NCBI GenBank assembly: GCA_034096865.1
Contig: JAWQFJ010001812.1
Coordinates: 296,501 to 360,500 of the forward strand
Source: Theodoxus fluviatilis
Taxonomy: Eukaryota; Mollusca; Gastropoda; Cycloneritida; Neritidae
Reading direction: 5' to 3'
Length of the DNA stretch: 64,000 bases
Part shown: in pieces, positions 12,341 through 26,145 of the stretch
How positions within the stretch are numbered: the first letter of the stretch is position 1
Layout of the letters: each line of letters begins with the position of its first letter
Program-made: the position numbers and the translations under genes
The notes under the pieces: generated by a model
What the model was told of the DNA's origin: nothing
Database searches by the model: none
Seen by the model: only the letters and a program-made list of their open reading frames with translations

Positions 12341-13612
12341 AGCTTCCTTCCCACTGCGAACAATGTCCACGCCGCCTGCATGTCCGTAGCTCTGCGATGC
12401 ATTGGGAGGATGTATTTCCCACTGTGCCTGACACACCTCCGCAGTGGGCGAGATTCGCACGAGTCACATAAGTTGTGTACAGAAAACTCACGGGTCACGA
12501 GGGTGATATCGTAAGCTGTAGTAAGTCTATTTATGTATTTAAATGCGAATGTTTTCAAGTCAACCGCACGAAAAACAGGTCAGCGAATTTAAGGCAAGAT
12601 GTAAAAATTACGAAAAATGCTTCACGTAATGTTCCCACGGATGCCGACAACGTACTAGTGAGGGAAACGTAAAACAACATCCCCATCTTCTGTTCCCCTC
12701 AGTCATGGGTCTTATCAAGATTCTGTAATGAAGATGGGGGCTGTAGATGCGGTGGTAGTGTAACGGCTATAACTCCTGCCTTTTTTCCCTTTCATCCACC
12801 CCATTTTTTCCTGCTCCTGGAGTTTCCACCGAGTCTGGAGGACGGAAGGAACAGTGAGGATCTCTATAGGGACGGGTCTGCGTGCCGCCAAGTGCTGGCA
12901 TCCCCCGCACCACCGCTCCCGTGCTGCGAAAAACACCGGCACGGCCGTGCTGGAAATAAAAGTTCGGCTCTGGCTCCAGGTCTTCAGTGTCGCTGGCTGG
13001 GTCTGGCGCAGAGTAAATCACCGTGTTGAAATGCCAGGCTGCTGGTGGCGACTTCTCGGCAGAACTCTGCCTCCTCTCCTCACAAGCGCACGCACGCACG
13101 CACGCACTCGCATACACGCGCTTACACACATACGTAGAAAAAGATGGGGGTAAGAGGGGAAAGGAGAGAATGCGGCGAGCGTTGAAACATGGGAAAACGT
13201 GGGGCGTGTTTTGACTGAAGTGGCTTGAGAAAGTAGCGGTGTGCGCGTCTGTCAGACCTTTCTTCCGCTCCTGACGCATCCCGCGGAAGGCAGGGTGCGG
13301 TTTGCTTTGAAACGCTAGAAGTCATATTGGGGATGGACGCGAAAGTGGACCCACAGATGCGAGGAGAGATGTAGGTAAAGCTGTAAATGCAAAACTGCTT
13401 TTCCTGTTTACGGCCTTCGGTCTTGCTGGCTGCCTGTGTTTGTGTAGTCGCGGTCGCCAGACAGAATGCAGACAAAGGTGGTGTGGGGGTCCGGCTTGGG
13501 GGTGAGTGGGGAGGAGGATGGGAGATGGGAAAGGGTGCGTGTATTTGGAGAAAAAAAGAAAGGACGCCATGATCTTGTGATCATGTGGAGAAACTGTATT
13601 CGATTCTCAATG

Positions 13613-13737
<125 letters not shown>

Positions 13738-14370
13738 TAAGGTTTCACTCATGTTACAGATATGATACTTATATGTTCGAAAACTGAAGAACCTATGACG
13801 CATATTTTTACCAGTGTCCTAGAGAACGATGGCATCTGACAAGGTTGATAGAGTAACTGTTGTTCGATATGAGTCAAGGCAAGACCTTGGCCCAGACTGA
13901 GCCTGTTTCGCTCGTGCTTTGGCTCCCATTGCTCTCAGGTGCCTGGACTCCGTGCCGTGGAGGGTAGTACGCCTTTCTGCACGCCTCTCCGTGTCCGTTG
14001 ACAGGACGTGCTTTGTGTGCTTTCCCCATTCACCTAATGCGATAATGGCACGGCTGTTGTCTCTAACGCAAACACAACTGAATTCGTCTCTCTCCCATCT
14101 TCCGTTCTCTTCCTTTCTTTGCTTCGTTGTTATTCCTGTTTTTCTCGTTTCACAGAAATGACGCTAGTGTAATACACTCATCTGAGAAAGGAGGCGTTAA
14201 AACAACAGCCTGTTGTTCTTCGATGCTTGCTCGTTACAGAAAATCTCGTTTCCTTTACCACTCCTTCCCTGCTCTTGAATCGGATTGCTGATGCGTCATT
14301 ACTCATCTCTTCGATATTCCGGTTTTCCTTCGAAACTGTTTTCCTACTGTGACGTTCCTTCATCCCCCAC

Positions 14371-14372
<2 letters not shown>

Positions 14373-14447
<75 letters not shown>

Positions 14448-14456
14448 CTCTTTCTC
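14373..14456. repeat. (CT)n microsatellite
   Basis: A CT tract of about 84 bp ending in TTTC interruptions. Confidence 0.96.
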
Positions 14457-14627
14457 TAACACGCACTTTTTCTCGACCACCATCATCCTCAGTGGCCATG
14501 ACAAAGAGAAGGAACGAATTTCAGAGCTGATGAGAGGGACTCCTTGGTGAAGTCTCCCCAGTGCTACACCACTCCCTCTTTCCACGCCAGAACAGCTGTC
14601 GTGGTGTGGTAAAAGTGGGAAACATGG

Positions 14628-14910
14628 AAAGGATGTAAATAGGGTCTACAGTGGGGGGGGGGGGGGGGGGGGGGGGTGGGGGGGGATGGTTATAGGGATA
14701 TGGAAGGACGTAGGGTGAGTCTACAGCGGTGTGGAGGATGGTTGTGGGGATATGGGAAAGATGTAGGGTGGGTCTACAGCGGTGTGGGGGGTGGTTCTAG
14801 GGATGTGGGAAGGATGTAGGGTGGGTCTACAGTGGTGGTGGTGGTGGGGGGTCTAGGGATATGGAAGGATGTAGGGTGGGTCTACAGCGGTGTGGGGGAT
14901 GGTTCTAGGT
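14628..14910. repeat. About 61-bp minisatellite with an inserted G homopolymer
   Basis: Roughly five tandem units, each containing GGATGTAGGGTGGGTCTACA, GCGGTGTGGGG and GGTTCTAGGGATATGG with small differences. In the first unit the G-rich part has expanded to a G run of 24 (14653-14676) plus a further G run. Confidence 0.88.
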
Positions 14911-15384
14911 TGGAGGGAACCACGTCTAGCTTTCCGCTGGACTGGCGCCCGGCAGGAACACGTTTCCGTCAACACCTCGGGTCCGCGCCCGTGAGATGAC
15001 CCTCAGGAGATAAACGGCTCTTGAAAAAAATCGTCTATCTGCAACGTTCTTAAGCGATATTCCACATGGCGTGTTCCGCGTGTAGAGTCAGCTTTGAGGT
15101 GCTGAGGGTTTTGAGTCTTCTTCTTCTTGCACAGCTTCTTTGTCAAATAGAAAAAAATTGCATTATCTGAAATGTTTACTGGTGCATAGGACTGAATCTC
15201 AAGGCAGGATGCTGAGTAGGGAATCCTGGAGAAAGTTCACTCTGATTCTCTGTCATCAGCGACATGGTTCGATCATGTTTTTACAATATAATTAAAGTTT
15301 GTGACTTTCACTTTGTAAAACGTGTGAACAAATTCCAATTTTCTAACACGGAGCTGAAACCCTGCGTGTAAGGTAGGTGCAGTT

Positions 15385-15700
15385 CACACTTAGCCCAGTG
15401 GATGCCTGTAGCTTCAGTCGGGGTTCGAGTTTCAGGGCGGACGGTGTGTCACCACCCCATTGGTGGAGACCATTTCGCCACAATCTTATCAACGGCCCTA
15501 GTGCCAAGCACCTGATGGCAGCTTTATTGCGTCTGCCCCATTTGTGCCTTCCTCCCCCCCCCCCCCTCGCCCCTGCCTGCCTCGGCTTTCCTTGCAGACT
15601 AGGACTGCCCCTGTATTACAGGCAGCTTGTGGGTTTTTTTCATTCAGAAGCTGGGAGATGGACCTCAGTGGCGTAATTGTGGATGATGATGATGATTAAA
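15385..15700 (+). mobile_element. Possible degenerate tRNA-derived SINE
   Basis: TAGCCCAGTGG near 15391 fits a pol III A box and GGTTCGAGTTTC near 15421 resembles a B box, but their spacing is shorter than in a tRNA and the B box lacks its final C. The segment ends in a (GAT)n run near 15682-15697, a SINE-like tail. No target-site duplication was seen. A chance match is quite possible. Confidence 0.25.
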
Positions 15701-16972
15701 TACACATTATTGCTATGGCTTACTGGAGGGCTGGCCCCCCCACCCTGCTAGCCAGACGTCTTAATGTCTCTGTGGGGATTCTTGGGTGGTGCAGAGAAAG
15801 GACAGAGATGGATGATTGGCACAGCGCCTGCAAGTGGTCAGTCAGGAACTCTACCTAATTGCACACAGATGGCGGGCATCGGGCTGGCCTTGCAGTTGAG
15901 CTCTCGCAGCCTGTCTGACCTGGGTCCATGAGCCTTGGCTAGCAGTGGCTGGACATGTTGACCATATCCCCGGGCTCTCGCTCCATCTCCCTGGTCATCC
16001 TCATTAGTTAAATCAACACTTACTGGGCCGGTTCTCCTGAAGTTTCGCATTCCCTCACAGCCGGCTCGCTCTTGCTCCTCTCCCTGTGAATCCTTCTCCT
16101 TGGCTTCCCCTCCCTCCGACCTTTCGGCGCCTCCAACCATCTCCCTGAGGCATTCCTTCCTCCACCATCATCTCCACATTGTCTCTTCCCCCTCCCTATT
16201 CTCTTTCTTCCTTTTAGAGAACGCGTCCAGTTATTTCTGATGAATACAGCTGTGGCTGTCCTCAAGTTTGCAACTAGAGGAACACCATATAAAGTTTACT
16301 TCATCGACGATCATCTTGGCAAGTTTATCCTTGTAAATTTCCATGGATTGTCTTGCTTTCTCCCTTCCCTTCATGAATTGTGCAAGAATTTACCTTAATA
16401 TGGCTCACAGTTTAAGCTGTATCAGGAACACAATACTGGAAGTTTCTACAAAACGAGTATGCAGGTTTCATGATGTACAGAATACCTCGCCTCTGATTAA
16501 CGATGACTCGAACTCGATGCACTGGTTCTTTTATTTTCATGGAACGGAATCCCCACTGCTTCTGAAGTACTGCAGCAGCTTGCTTTCAACCTGAGGCCTT
16601 TAGTGTGGACGCCTTGACCGTCAGATTTGTGCTTGGCACTGGAAAGGCAATGGAAAGGCAATTATTCAAATGACTTGACTGCCCTTCTGACCGTTCCCCA
16701 GGTCTGAACCTGTGTACCGTTCTCTCCGTGTTCCTTGCTCCCGTGCTGCAGCTAGTGATTAGAGTGAAACAAGGAGAGCAGTGTGCCTTACCGAAGTAAC
16801 GCATGCTCTTGAAGCGGGCTGCTCGCCGATAAATTCTTCAGTCTTTCCCACCGTGTAGCGGTCAGGTTTCGGTGACTGATGCGTTTGCTGATGCAGGGAA
16901 CTCGCAGTCCGCGTGCTGTCATCCTTCAGTGGGACGGAACTGACCAGCTGGTGGGGATGGGGTGGGTGGGTG

Positions 16973-16974
<2 letters not shown>

Positions 16975-17062
<88 letters not shown>

Positions 17063-17063
17063 G
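16975..17063. repeat. (GA)n microsatellite
   Basis: A GA tract of about 88 bp. Confidence 0.96.
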
Positions 17064-17340
17064 TGATGGATGACCCAGCGTGATAGGTCTGATTTGGATG
17101 CGATGCCTCGAATTCCGGTGCCGGCCAGGAAACGTTTTCGGATGGAGACTTGTGGCTTCTCCCTTCCCCTTGAAACAAAACAGACGGTCTGAAACCGCTC
17201 TTCTCCGAGGGCAAAGTTGCGTAAGTGTGGAGAGGATTAGAATCGAGGAAGAACATTCCCTGGCATTTTCTCCCTCCCTCCAGGATGTTGAACAGCTGGG
17301 TGCCTTATATCGAAGCTTTGTGCCTGTGTGTGCGTCGCGT

Positions 17341-17373
17341 CACACACACACACGCACACACACACACACGCAC

Positions 17374-17422
<49 letters not shown>
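17341..17422. repeat. (CA)n microsatellite
   Basis: A CA tract of about 82 bp with three CG steps. Confidence 0.96.
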
Positions 17423-17423
<1 letters not shown>

Positions 17424-18781
17424 CTTAACCGCTCAATCTTCATTTTCTTTATTATACGTGGTCCTTCCTCGCCAAGAAAATGGACTTTAACCTACAGCTA
17501 CTCGGGATTTTCACCTCGGCCCCCACGTCTCTTCATGCACTCCATGTTCACCTCTAACTCACCCAGCCAGCGTCGTGACAGCAGTGTTTCCACCGGACAC
17601 CACATCTTGGTACTTCTCTGCCCTCTGCCTGCACGCTCTGCACGGCTGGCGCTTTGTTTACGAAGGATGTCCGCTTTGAGGGTGCTGCGATTGCCATCTA
17701 GTCCCAGGTTGTGTCTTCGTGCCTGGAGCGCCGCCTGTATGGTCGGACCGCCATTCCTGGTGGATTGGATGGCGTCGCTCCCACACTCACACCTTCATAA
17801 CTCCTGCTCCTCCTCCGTGCGGTGGGTCTCCCCAGTTGTGTGCATCGTCTGAAGCCCTGGTTTGTTGCCCCGAGTAGATGTTTATCCTCCCCAGCCTCTT
17901 GTAATAAAAACGTCAAGGCCTCTTGCTCTTCCAACAGCATCCGAATCAACGGCGGCATAACGTGTGCTTCGTGGAGTGTGGTGTGCCTCCAACATCTGGT
18001 TCCTATGAGAAATGTTTCTATTTCTGTAGTCACATGAAGACGCCTCACATTATCAACCATGCCGGATAGAGTTTCGGAGTCTTATTAGATTTTTATATCG
18101 GGACAGATGTAACTATTCGTGTTTTACGTTTGACCTGATTGCTTGCCGCCACGGGGAACCGCTGTCCTTTGAAGAGTGGCCTCCTACTTCTCCAGTGCTG
18201 GGGAAACACCACTTCCCACAAGTGCGTTCTAATTCTCATAATCACCAACACCAGACGCGTCTGGGCACTGGCTTTCATGGCTGTCTCCAGACCTCGTTCC
18301 CCTGGCGTCCCCAGGGTTTGGGAATCGCGTGTCGGCTGTAGAGCTCTCTGACACCAGGCCTGTCTTTTTGTGGACCTCGCAACTGCCGTCTCCAGGCTCC
18401 CGTCGGAAAGCTGCTTGATAGCACTTTGTCTTCATCTTGATAATTTCGGGACCTAATTTATCCTAAATAGCGTGTCGCCAAGAGCGACGCGAAATGTCAA
18501 GCAGATGGGTTTTGATGGTGGATCTACGGGGTAACTAGCTGAAAAGCTCGACATTGAACCAGTCGCGTTCAGTGCATGAATCGGCAGACTATAGTCATGT
18601 TCTGGCTGAACGCCTGTCGACTGGCGGAGGAGCGGGAGCTGGTTCCCCGTGTCCGCGGGAAGAAAGCGGAGAACAGATGGCCGAGTCGTTTGTTTGTGTT
18701 TTGACGGAGCTCGCCAGAGAACTGTCAAGTGTGTTGCGTTGGAGCCCGTAGTCGAGGAACCGTGTGGTGTACAGAGCTCGG

Positions 18782-18827
<46 letters not shown>

Positions 18828-18846
18828 GCTGCTGCTACTGCTGCTG
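18782..18846. repeat. (CTG)n trinucleotide tract
   Basis: About 21 CTG units interrupted twice by CTA. Frames through it read as Leu, Ala or Cys runs, but it lies deep inside the intron with no exon signals around it. Confidence 0.93.
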
Positions 18847-20015
18847 ACATATTTTGGTCCAATGTTCTGTGGAAAGACTTTTCGAATACCGAAATGAGAC
18901 GAGGCAACTACATTGCCCTATTCCTGGGCAGATGAAGATTTCTCTTTCTACATACATGTAAAATAGATCAAAATAAGTTATTTCTCTCCCCCCGTTTCCC
19001 CTTCATTCCACAACAACTTGTGCTAAACTTCACTCACGACTGCCCACTCCCACCCCTCCAAAAAATGTATTATTTTTCTTTTACGACCTCCCTCCATCCC
19101 GTGGCAATCAGTCGTCTCCCACTTTTCCCCGCTTCGCCCATTTTACCTGTAGATTTAGTGCGCAGTAAAATGTATCGAAATCTACGACCGGCGAATTTAC
19201 AAGGGAGATCATTAGGCCAAGCACTGATCGAGATGGAGACAAATGTTGGATCGTGAATCGTCAGTGCGAGTCTCCATCTTGACGCCCTGCTGTGGGGCTG
19301 CATCTGCTGGTCACGTCACGGGCTCCTACACCTCCACGTCCTATCTCTCTCGTTTTATCTAGGTCGGGATTTTTTAAACCCCCAGAGTCAGCAGCAGTTG
19401 CAGTCGTGACGATCAGATTAACACAGCTCTCTGCCGTGCTGTGATTTTCCTTGGCAAGGGGAGACTGCGCACTCTCTCTATTCCATCACTCTCTCCATTC
19501 GAGTTCTGCGAGGTACTGCCCTCCTCACCTTTGGCTGTGCTCGCTCGCCTTGGGGGAGAGTTGTTATGGCGCCAAGGAAGTGCGCCAGGCGGGAGCGTGC
19601 GAGACCGAGGTATTCTGGATGGAGTTTTGATGCTCTTGGAGATGTGCCCCACGACAGCATCGGCCGCCCTGCCTTGCAGAGTGCCCTGTGAAATATGGCG
19701 TTATTTGTTGTCGTTCGGGCCTTGACGAAGTGATTAAAGATTGTATCGATTTGACACGTGTTGACAAGCGAGTGAATGTGCTGACGTGGGACTTGAGGAG
19801 AAACGACTAACGTGTGTACGCAGCCTGGGACGTCTTGTACGTAACTCACAGGAAAGCTCTGATTTACAACATAAACGAGAGAAAGATAGTAGCATTCCTG
19901 TGTTTCGAACGATCTCCTCCTCCACCCCCCTCCTCCTCTTGGCAGAAAGTCAGTGAAGCTGAAAGAATTTAACAGAATAGGGAGTCCACGAATGAGAGGC
20001 ATACCAGCAAATGAA

Positions 20016-20027
<12 letters not shown>

Positions 20028-20100
<73 letters not shown>
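20028..20100. repeat. (GA)n microsatellite
   Basis: A pure GA tract of about 73 bp, preceded by a short GT run. Confidence 0.96.
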
Positions 20101-20103
<3 letters not shown>

Positions 20104-20306
20104 CCGCACTGGATGGAGGATGGTGTGTGAGGTAGAGAGAGGAACCTGTGGCATTTTTAAGGAGCCACAGTGTTTTCTTTCCGGCAAATCATTGTCGGAT
20201 GGCAGCGAGAAAACAAACTGGGCGACTGGTTACCACCAGGCCTGGAGAAACTATCAAGAAGGGGGCACCATTGCGCCTCGCTGGACCGCTGGTCCCGGAA
20301 ACGTTG

Positions 20307-20320
20307 GTTGCTATGGCAAC
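20307..20320. promoter_or_regulatory. Perfect RFX X-box in intron 1
   Basis: GTTGCTATGGCAAC fits every position of the X-box consensus GTHNYYATRRNAAC and is a near palindrome. X-boxes are bound by RFX factors, which drive ciliary and neuronal genes in animals. Position in a long intron of a neuronal receptor gene suggests an enhancer element, but only the motif is seen. Confidence 0.45.
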
Positions 20321-22845
20321 CACCACCACTACCTACCACAGGCTGGGCGGCCCCGGTGAAGGGAATCTCCAGTTATTTCCCGGGCAGCATGTTTATTTTC
20401 TAGGAATCATCAGCAGATCTATGTGGAGATGCCCACATTTCCTTCCTCCCCGCTTCCCTACCCTCCTTTTTATTTGGTTTCCGCGGAGATCTCGGGTAGA
20501 CAGTTTCATATGATGACGTCTAGGCATCGCATGATCGACGGAGGGGAAAGTTTTCTGGCTGTATGCGAGTAGAATGGGAGAGTAGCTTTCAGTTCGTCTT
20601 CCCAGTTTGCCTTGCGGTGCGCGAGAAATGTTCGAAAGATGAAGACGCTCAGACGGATAGGTGTGGGGGTCCCCTGGGGTCGTTTCGTATTTCAGGTGTT
20701 AACACATTTCCCAGCTCTCTTTTCACACAGTTTCCAGAAAGTCAGCTCTTGGACCTTTTAAAAATCTGTCTCTAGAAAAACGTCTCAAGAGTAACCTTTT
20801 TTACATTGTAGCGGCACCAGCATTGACGTTGCTGGGGCTACGGTGCAGGTTTTGGAAACGTTTCCCCTGCCTCCCAAGTGTTAATTAATGGGCGGCAGAG
20901 GGACATGGAGCCAGTCGGTTCCCATTTCATCCATTTATTCAGTAGCTGCAAGAATGAGTCCGTACTCTATTCTGCTCTACTCTACTCTGCTCTAAGCACA
21001 AGCGGTCACCTCAATATATTTCATAAAACTGGAAAACGCCTGGTTCTGGGAAGGGGTCCAGAGAAAGGCGTGGCATGGGGACGGAGAGGGTGCTGGATTG
21101 GGGGTGGTTCCAGGAATGCGTGGGAAAAGGGGGGGGGGAAGCTAGAGTGGACATCTGCTATCCAAGACCTTGGGAGGGGCCAGATGTCCAGAAGAAACAG
21201 AGTGGTGGCAAGAAGATGTACAAGTGCAAGAAGGTGTAGGAAGGCGAGGCTGGCATGGGAGGGTATGGCTTCAGTAGGCATTTTTGTCCAAGAGTCTGAT
21301 GTGGGGATGGAATTGGAGACGATGTTTACAATGAAAGGAAAACAGTGCTGAGTGGGCAGCCGAACTGACCACATGGTGACAGACTGGAAAATAGGAGCAG
21401 CTCATGCACAGAAAGCAAAGTTAGCAAAGTTGTGGCAACCTGTTACAATATCTTAGATCTTACTTCAGTACTCGCAGTATTTCTTTACTAGGCGAGGAAC
21501 AATGCACTGCGAATTTTCGACGGATTGCAATAGACCAAGTCGGTTGTACTTTTTACGATGACTCAAGCGATTGAAACAAAACCGAGTTCAGAGCTATGCA
21601 TGACCATTGCAGTTGATCAGTATTTTTCCCCTCTCCATCGAATGCATGCGTTCGCATTTGATCTAGATCATGCTGTCAAGCTATTTATTTAATGTTTCGT
21701 GCTGACAAGTGAAGCCGATCCTTTGCTTCCTGGCGTGCGAGATATGTCTAGCTCGTGACGAGAGCGAAACGGCGAGGAAAGTGACAAGCGGATGGTCGTG
21801 TTCCCTGTATCAGGGTGTGGGTCTCCTGATGAAGCCAGTGCTTTACTCCTTGCGGTTAATTGACTCATTGTGCGCACGCGACACGCACCTTATCTGTTCC
21901 TCCTCTCTTGCGGAGAGACGGACGAGCAATTACCTTAACATGGCTTTTCAGCGTCTAATTGGTGTAATAGGAGCCCGGGAGAGCCCGGACATGATACAAG
22001 AGCATATGGGGTGTTGAAACACGCCCCCCTTTACATTGTTTACATCATTCTCTTGGAACTGTTGCCCCGGCGGATTACGTTTCCCTTTTTTCACGAAGAC
22101 GTGATGTTGTGAGGCGGGAAGTGGAACATTAAAACTTCTCAGCAACGAGCATGTCTTTTTTTGGCAATAGCTCGCTTCTCTGTAATGGAGTCTGGGATGT
22201 GCTACTGGTTTTTTGTGTCCATGTCGGAAAGCTTCAGATTTTACTCTGGGTACATTATTATCTTATCAGTTGTGCGCTTGAGAACAATTGGAATCTTTGG
22301 ATGTTCGCGTGTTTATCCTAATGGATGCAAACAGTATGGACTGCTTACAGATATTTTGACGGAAATACTGCCAGACTTTCTCTTGACCGCTGTCCTCATC
22401 ATTAAGTGCTTTGTGCATGGGGTGAACTTCTAAGAAGCTTGGATCTCTCTCGGCCGCTCGACGAGTTCTCGTGGTGTGGGACTAATTACTGAAGAAGGCT
22501 AGCAAGCATGGCCAACCCGAAATCCTGGGTCAGCGAACCATGATCTTGCTGAGCAAAACCTTCTCTGTTGTACTTTTTAAATGTCTACAGCCTGCTTGAG
22601 TTGGAGAGGAGAGCACCCCATTAAGGGGCGAGGCGGTACTGTGACTGGTCCAATCGGCTGGATGTGCGCCAGAGCTGACCTGAGCTCTGGCCCCCACTTC
22701 CTGGCTGTACATCACACGCAACCTGGCCTCGGACAGCTCATCCGTTTTAGCGAGATTCTGAGGTCTGGACAGTCTCTGTGGAGCTCAACCGACACAGCCT
22801 CTTCCAATTGCCAACTGAAAATTTTCCGTTCTTCGGGCAGGCTTT

Positions 22846-22873
22846 GGGGGGGGGGGGGGGGGGGGGGGGGGGG
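22846..22873. repeat. G homopolymer (28 nt)
   Basis: A pure G run. Length is uncertain as for all homopolymers here. Confidence 0.9.
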
Positions 22874-23020
22874 ATGTACAGTGAGTGGAACGAATAGGAG
22901 AGAAGAAACTCTCTGCTTGAGGCGGACAGAATAGCCGACGTGAATCATCGCTCACGTGGAAGAAGAAAAGTCGGATTTTAGTGGGAAGACATTCGTCATT
23001 CTAATTACCGACGTGCCCTT

Positions 23021-23464
23021 AAAGCCTATACACGTACCGGTTTTCAAGCCGATTTTGCTCCCGATCCGGTCTGACCGTGCGTGTAAAAATCGGGTTGACA
23101 GCCACACGCAACGATTGCAGTGGAACCGTGCCGGCGTGAAGGTGCATTGACCCGCATTTCCAATTTTAAAATGCAGGAGCTTTCACGACCTATAAATGCA
23201 TTCAACATACATCTTTGATAAATTAATGCTGTGCATGGCTTAAATTTTCTTTGGATGGGTTTGTAGTATCCCCAAAATACAGCGTTTTCTATGCGAAGCG
23301 TAGCCTCGTTCTCGCACAGTCGAGCCGCGGACAGATGCTCTCGCGTCGCCCAGCATAGGAATCGGGCGAGACCGGGTCGGGGAAAATAGAGCTTGCCCTA
23401 TGGGCAAGAACCGGGCCGGATTGTATGCAAATGAGTCAACCGGGACCGGATCGGCAGCAAAACT

Positions 23465-23502
<38 letters not shown>

Positions 23503-23526
23503 GCCGGTACGTGTGTAGAGGCCTTT
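23021..23526. mobile_element. Inverted-repeat element, MITE-like, with a G run inside one arm
   Basis: The left end (23021 onward) contains CTATACACGTACCGG, then TTTTGCTCCCGATCCGGTC. The right end, read on the - strand from 23526, gives CTCTACACACGTACCGG, then a C run, then TTTTGCTGCCGATCCGGTC. Both arms therefore hold the same two blocks in the same order, facing inward, about 500 bp apart. The right arm has been opened by a G homopolymer of 37 (23465-23501). No clear target duplication was found and there is no coding capacity. Confidence 0.65.
23465..23501. repeat. G homopolymer (37 nt)
   Basis: The longest homopolymer in the window. It lies within the right arm of the inverted-repeat element at 23021-23526. 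Confidence 0.9.
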
Positions 23527-24015
23527 ACATGGATGGAAGCACTTACTAAGCCAATTCTGAAAAGATTCGTACTTAAAACTGTCTTGCATCGAGGAAGTTC
23601 CTTTTACCAATCTGTAATCGGGTTACCTTCCACTTCTCTTGGCTGTGGAAAAGTGGAGCTACAAGCCCCAAGGCCCCAGGGAGACGTCTGCGAGCGTCAG
23701 ACCGTTAGTGGAGAGCTCATCTTGCACACCATGACGCAGCAGTGCGGATCTGGAGAGCGTTCCTTGTGACAGTGAAGGACGCGCTCTGTTCCAGGTCTGC
23801 TCGGGTCGGGGAGTCTGTCTTCAACGGTTCCTTCCACTTGGGCCCCTCCCCTCCCCTTCCCCTGCCTTTCTCCCGCTTTCCCCTCCTCTCCATCCTTATG
23901 CCTCTCCCTTTGCTGGGGTCTGGCAGCTGTCTGAGGGCTGGTTCAACTCCCTCATCAGCCAGCATGGAGGCCTGGGCGCCCTCAGCATACTCCAGGTGTC
24001 CCCTCCACGAACAGG

Positions 24016-24122
<107 letters not shown>

Positions 24123-26057
24123 CTCCAGTCTCTCCCCCGTACAGACTGAACACCATAACCACCAATCACCAAACCCCTAACAGCTTTAAGCGTATCCCTC
24201 CTCCAATCCACTTGCAGCCCCTCATCTACTCATTGCAGAAGGCTGGACGTAGTAGAACCCGTTCAGTCTCTGAAGTTTCCTCGAGAGACTGGACTTGAGA
24301 AATTGCCTTGCTGGGTCTGGCCAGGGAAAGAAGCACGTGGGCCGATTCCCAGGGGAAATGATCGGCTCCTCCTGGGAATTGCTGACCACTCAGACAGTGT
24401 GTGTCAGCATAACAACCAGATAATGCCTAGTCTTGGTAATGACATTTCTCGTTACATTCTTGTTGAATTTATTAAAGTTCCAGCGAAAGGAAAGTTAAAG
24501 CTGCAAAGTGTAGAAAGCGTACAAGACGAGTCAAGAGGATTCGTTTTAATACATGAGCTGGACGCCGTCAGTGCTCCAACTTGCCGTAGGACTCATTTCT
24601 GGCAGAGAGAAAGGGCTCAAAAGTCTGTGCGAAATTAGCACTAGGACTTCATCACATCAGGCAGGCAAGCCAGCGAGCGAAATATGCTGTGTGTGTTTCT
24701 GGACCTTTCGCTGAAGCTAACAATCCTTCTTGCTTGCTTTTTTCAAAACCGTTATAATAATCACACCGGTAAAATGGAAGTCCACGAAATGGCGTTTCAG
24801 GCCGAGTTCATAAGTCTTTGCCCTCGGCACGGCCACTCTAATGCTGGGGCATTCAGAATCATTTTTAATGAACTTTTTTTTAGTCTGAGGCTTATAAGCT
24901 CATAGTGTTGATAAAGATAATGGGTTACCTGGTGACTCTGCAGCAACCAATACATAAATACATACATGGATCTGCCATATCTGATCATGATTTGTGTAGC
25001 GCATGTCGAATGTCTCCCCAGCACACAGATAATTGTGCATATCTATATACACGGGGCTGTCTGCCATGTGAAACGGGTCGATTGCTGTAATGGAAAAAAG
25101 GACCAACCCATTCTGTGGCTAAAGATGCGATGGCTGGACGCAAAGGCTGTTTTGGTCATGAGGAACGGACGGGATGAGCCATACTGATCGTGCAGACATG
25201 GAAGTCATGAATGGAGTCGACCCATTACCGTCCGGGAAACCGCCACCAGCCGCCGACTGCCACTATGATGTCATAGGTCATTGAGAAGGTCACGCTTGTC
25301 GTCACCGTGAAGCCTCGTGACAGGGAACCGTGGAGCTACGTCGTGGGTGGCGGGTCGCCCTGCATTGTCTGGGGCGTATCGCAAAGCTCCGGGAGGGCGG
25401 CTGACAGACATCGCTATTGATCCTGCCTGCGTGAGGGGCGGCAGGGGGAGAGGGAGGACTTAGGTAGGATGCGGGGATGCTTTATTTAGCCCCAATGCCC
25501 GTGGATGCTGGGGTCGGGCGGGGCGGGTGGGCCCAGCAGGGCAGAGCTTGCTGGTGGAGGTGCCTTGTCCTATGTTCCACGCTCTGGCAGCAAGCAGGCT
25601 GTTGCCCCGTCTTGCTGGGGTGTGTCTTGAAAGGCACCTTCCCTCCCCCGCCTCTCCCCCGTCCCTCTTTCTTCCCTCAGTCACGGATCGCCTTCCCGCC
25701 TACCCATCTCTTTGAAGGCGGGCCCTGTCCCGTCATCCAACCCCCTGGAATTCATACTTAATCCTCCGGAATGGCTCTTCATTCATGCAGCCATGATAAT
25801 CGATTTTCCTTTCCAACGTAGCGAGAGGTGAAGACGGAGGAGTCTGTGGAGTCTGAGTGTGGGATTGAATTCTAAAGCCTGCATCTCAGCGGCTGCAAGG
25901 GCAGAACGTGAGAGAAGTGGAAGAGCTCAGTGACTGTGTTCATCAGGCTGACTGGGGTGAGGGGTTTGTTCTGCTGTATTGTGGCAACAGTCAGCCAATG
26001 ATGTGATGTGCGTCAACCCAAGTTTTGTGTCAACAAATATAAATGGTTAGTTTTGCC

Positions 26058-26060
<3 letters not shown>

Positions 26061-26144
<84 letters not shown>
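26061..26144. repeat. (GT)n microsatellite
   Basis: A pure GT tract of about 84 bp. Confidence 0.97.

Positions 26145-26145
<1 letters not shown>

Noticed and set aside
15391..15433. tRNA gene
   Set aside because: A and B box-like motifs are too close together and no cloverleaf can be folded; at best a decayed SINE head.
18729..18935. Poly-Ala / poly-Leu frames through the CTG tract
   Set aside because: A trinucleotide repeat is open in all frames; no splice sites, start context or conservation around it.
20878..21351. 157-codon open frame in intron 1
   Set aside because: G/A-rich low-complexity composition, opposite-strand frame also open, no recognisable domain.
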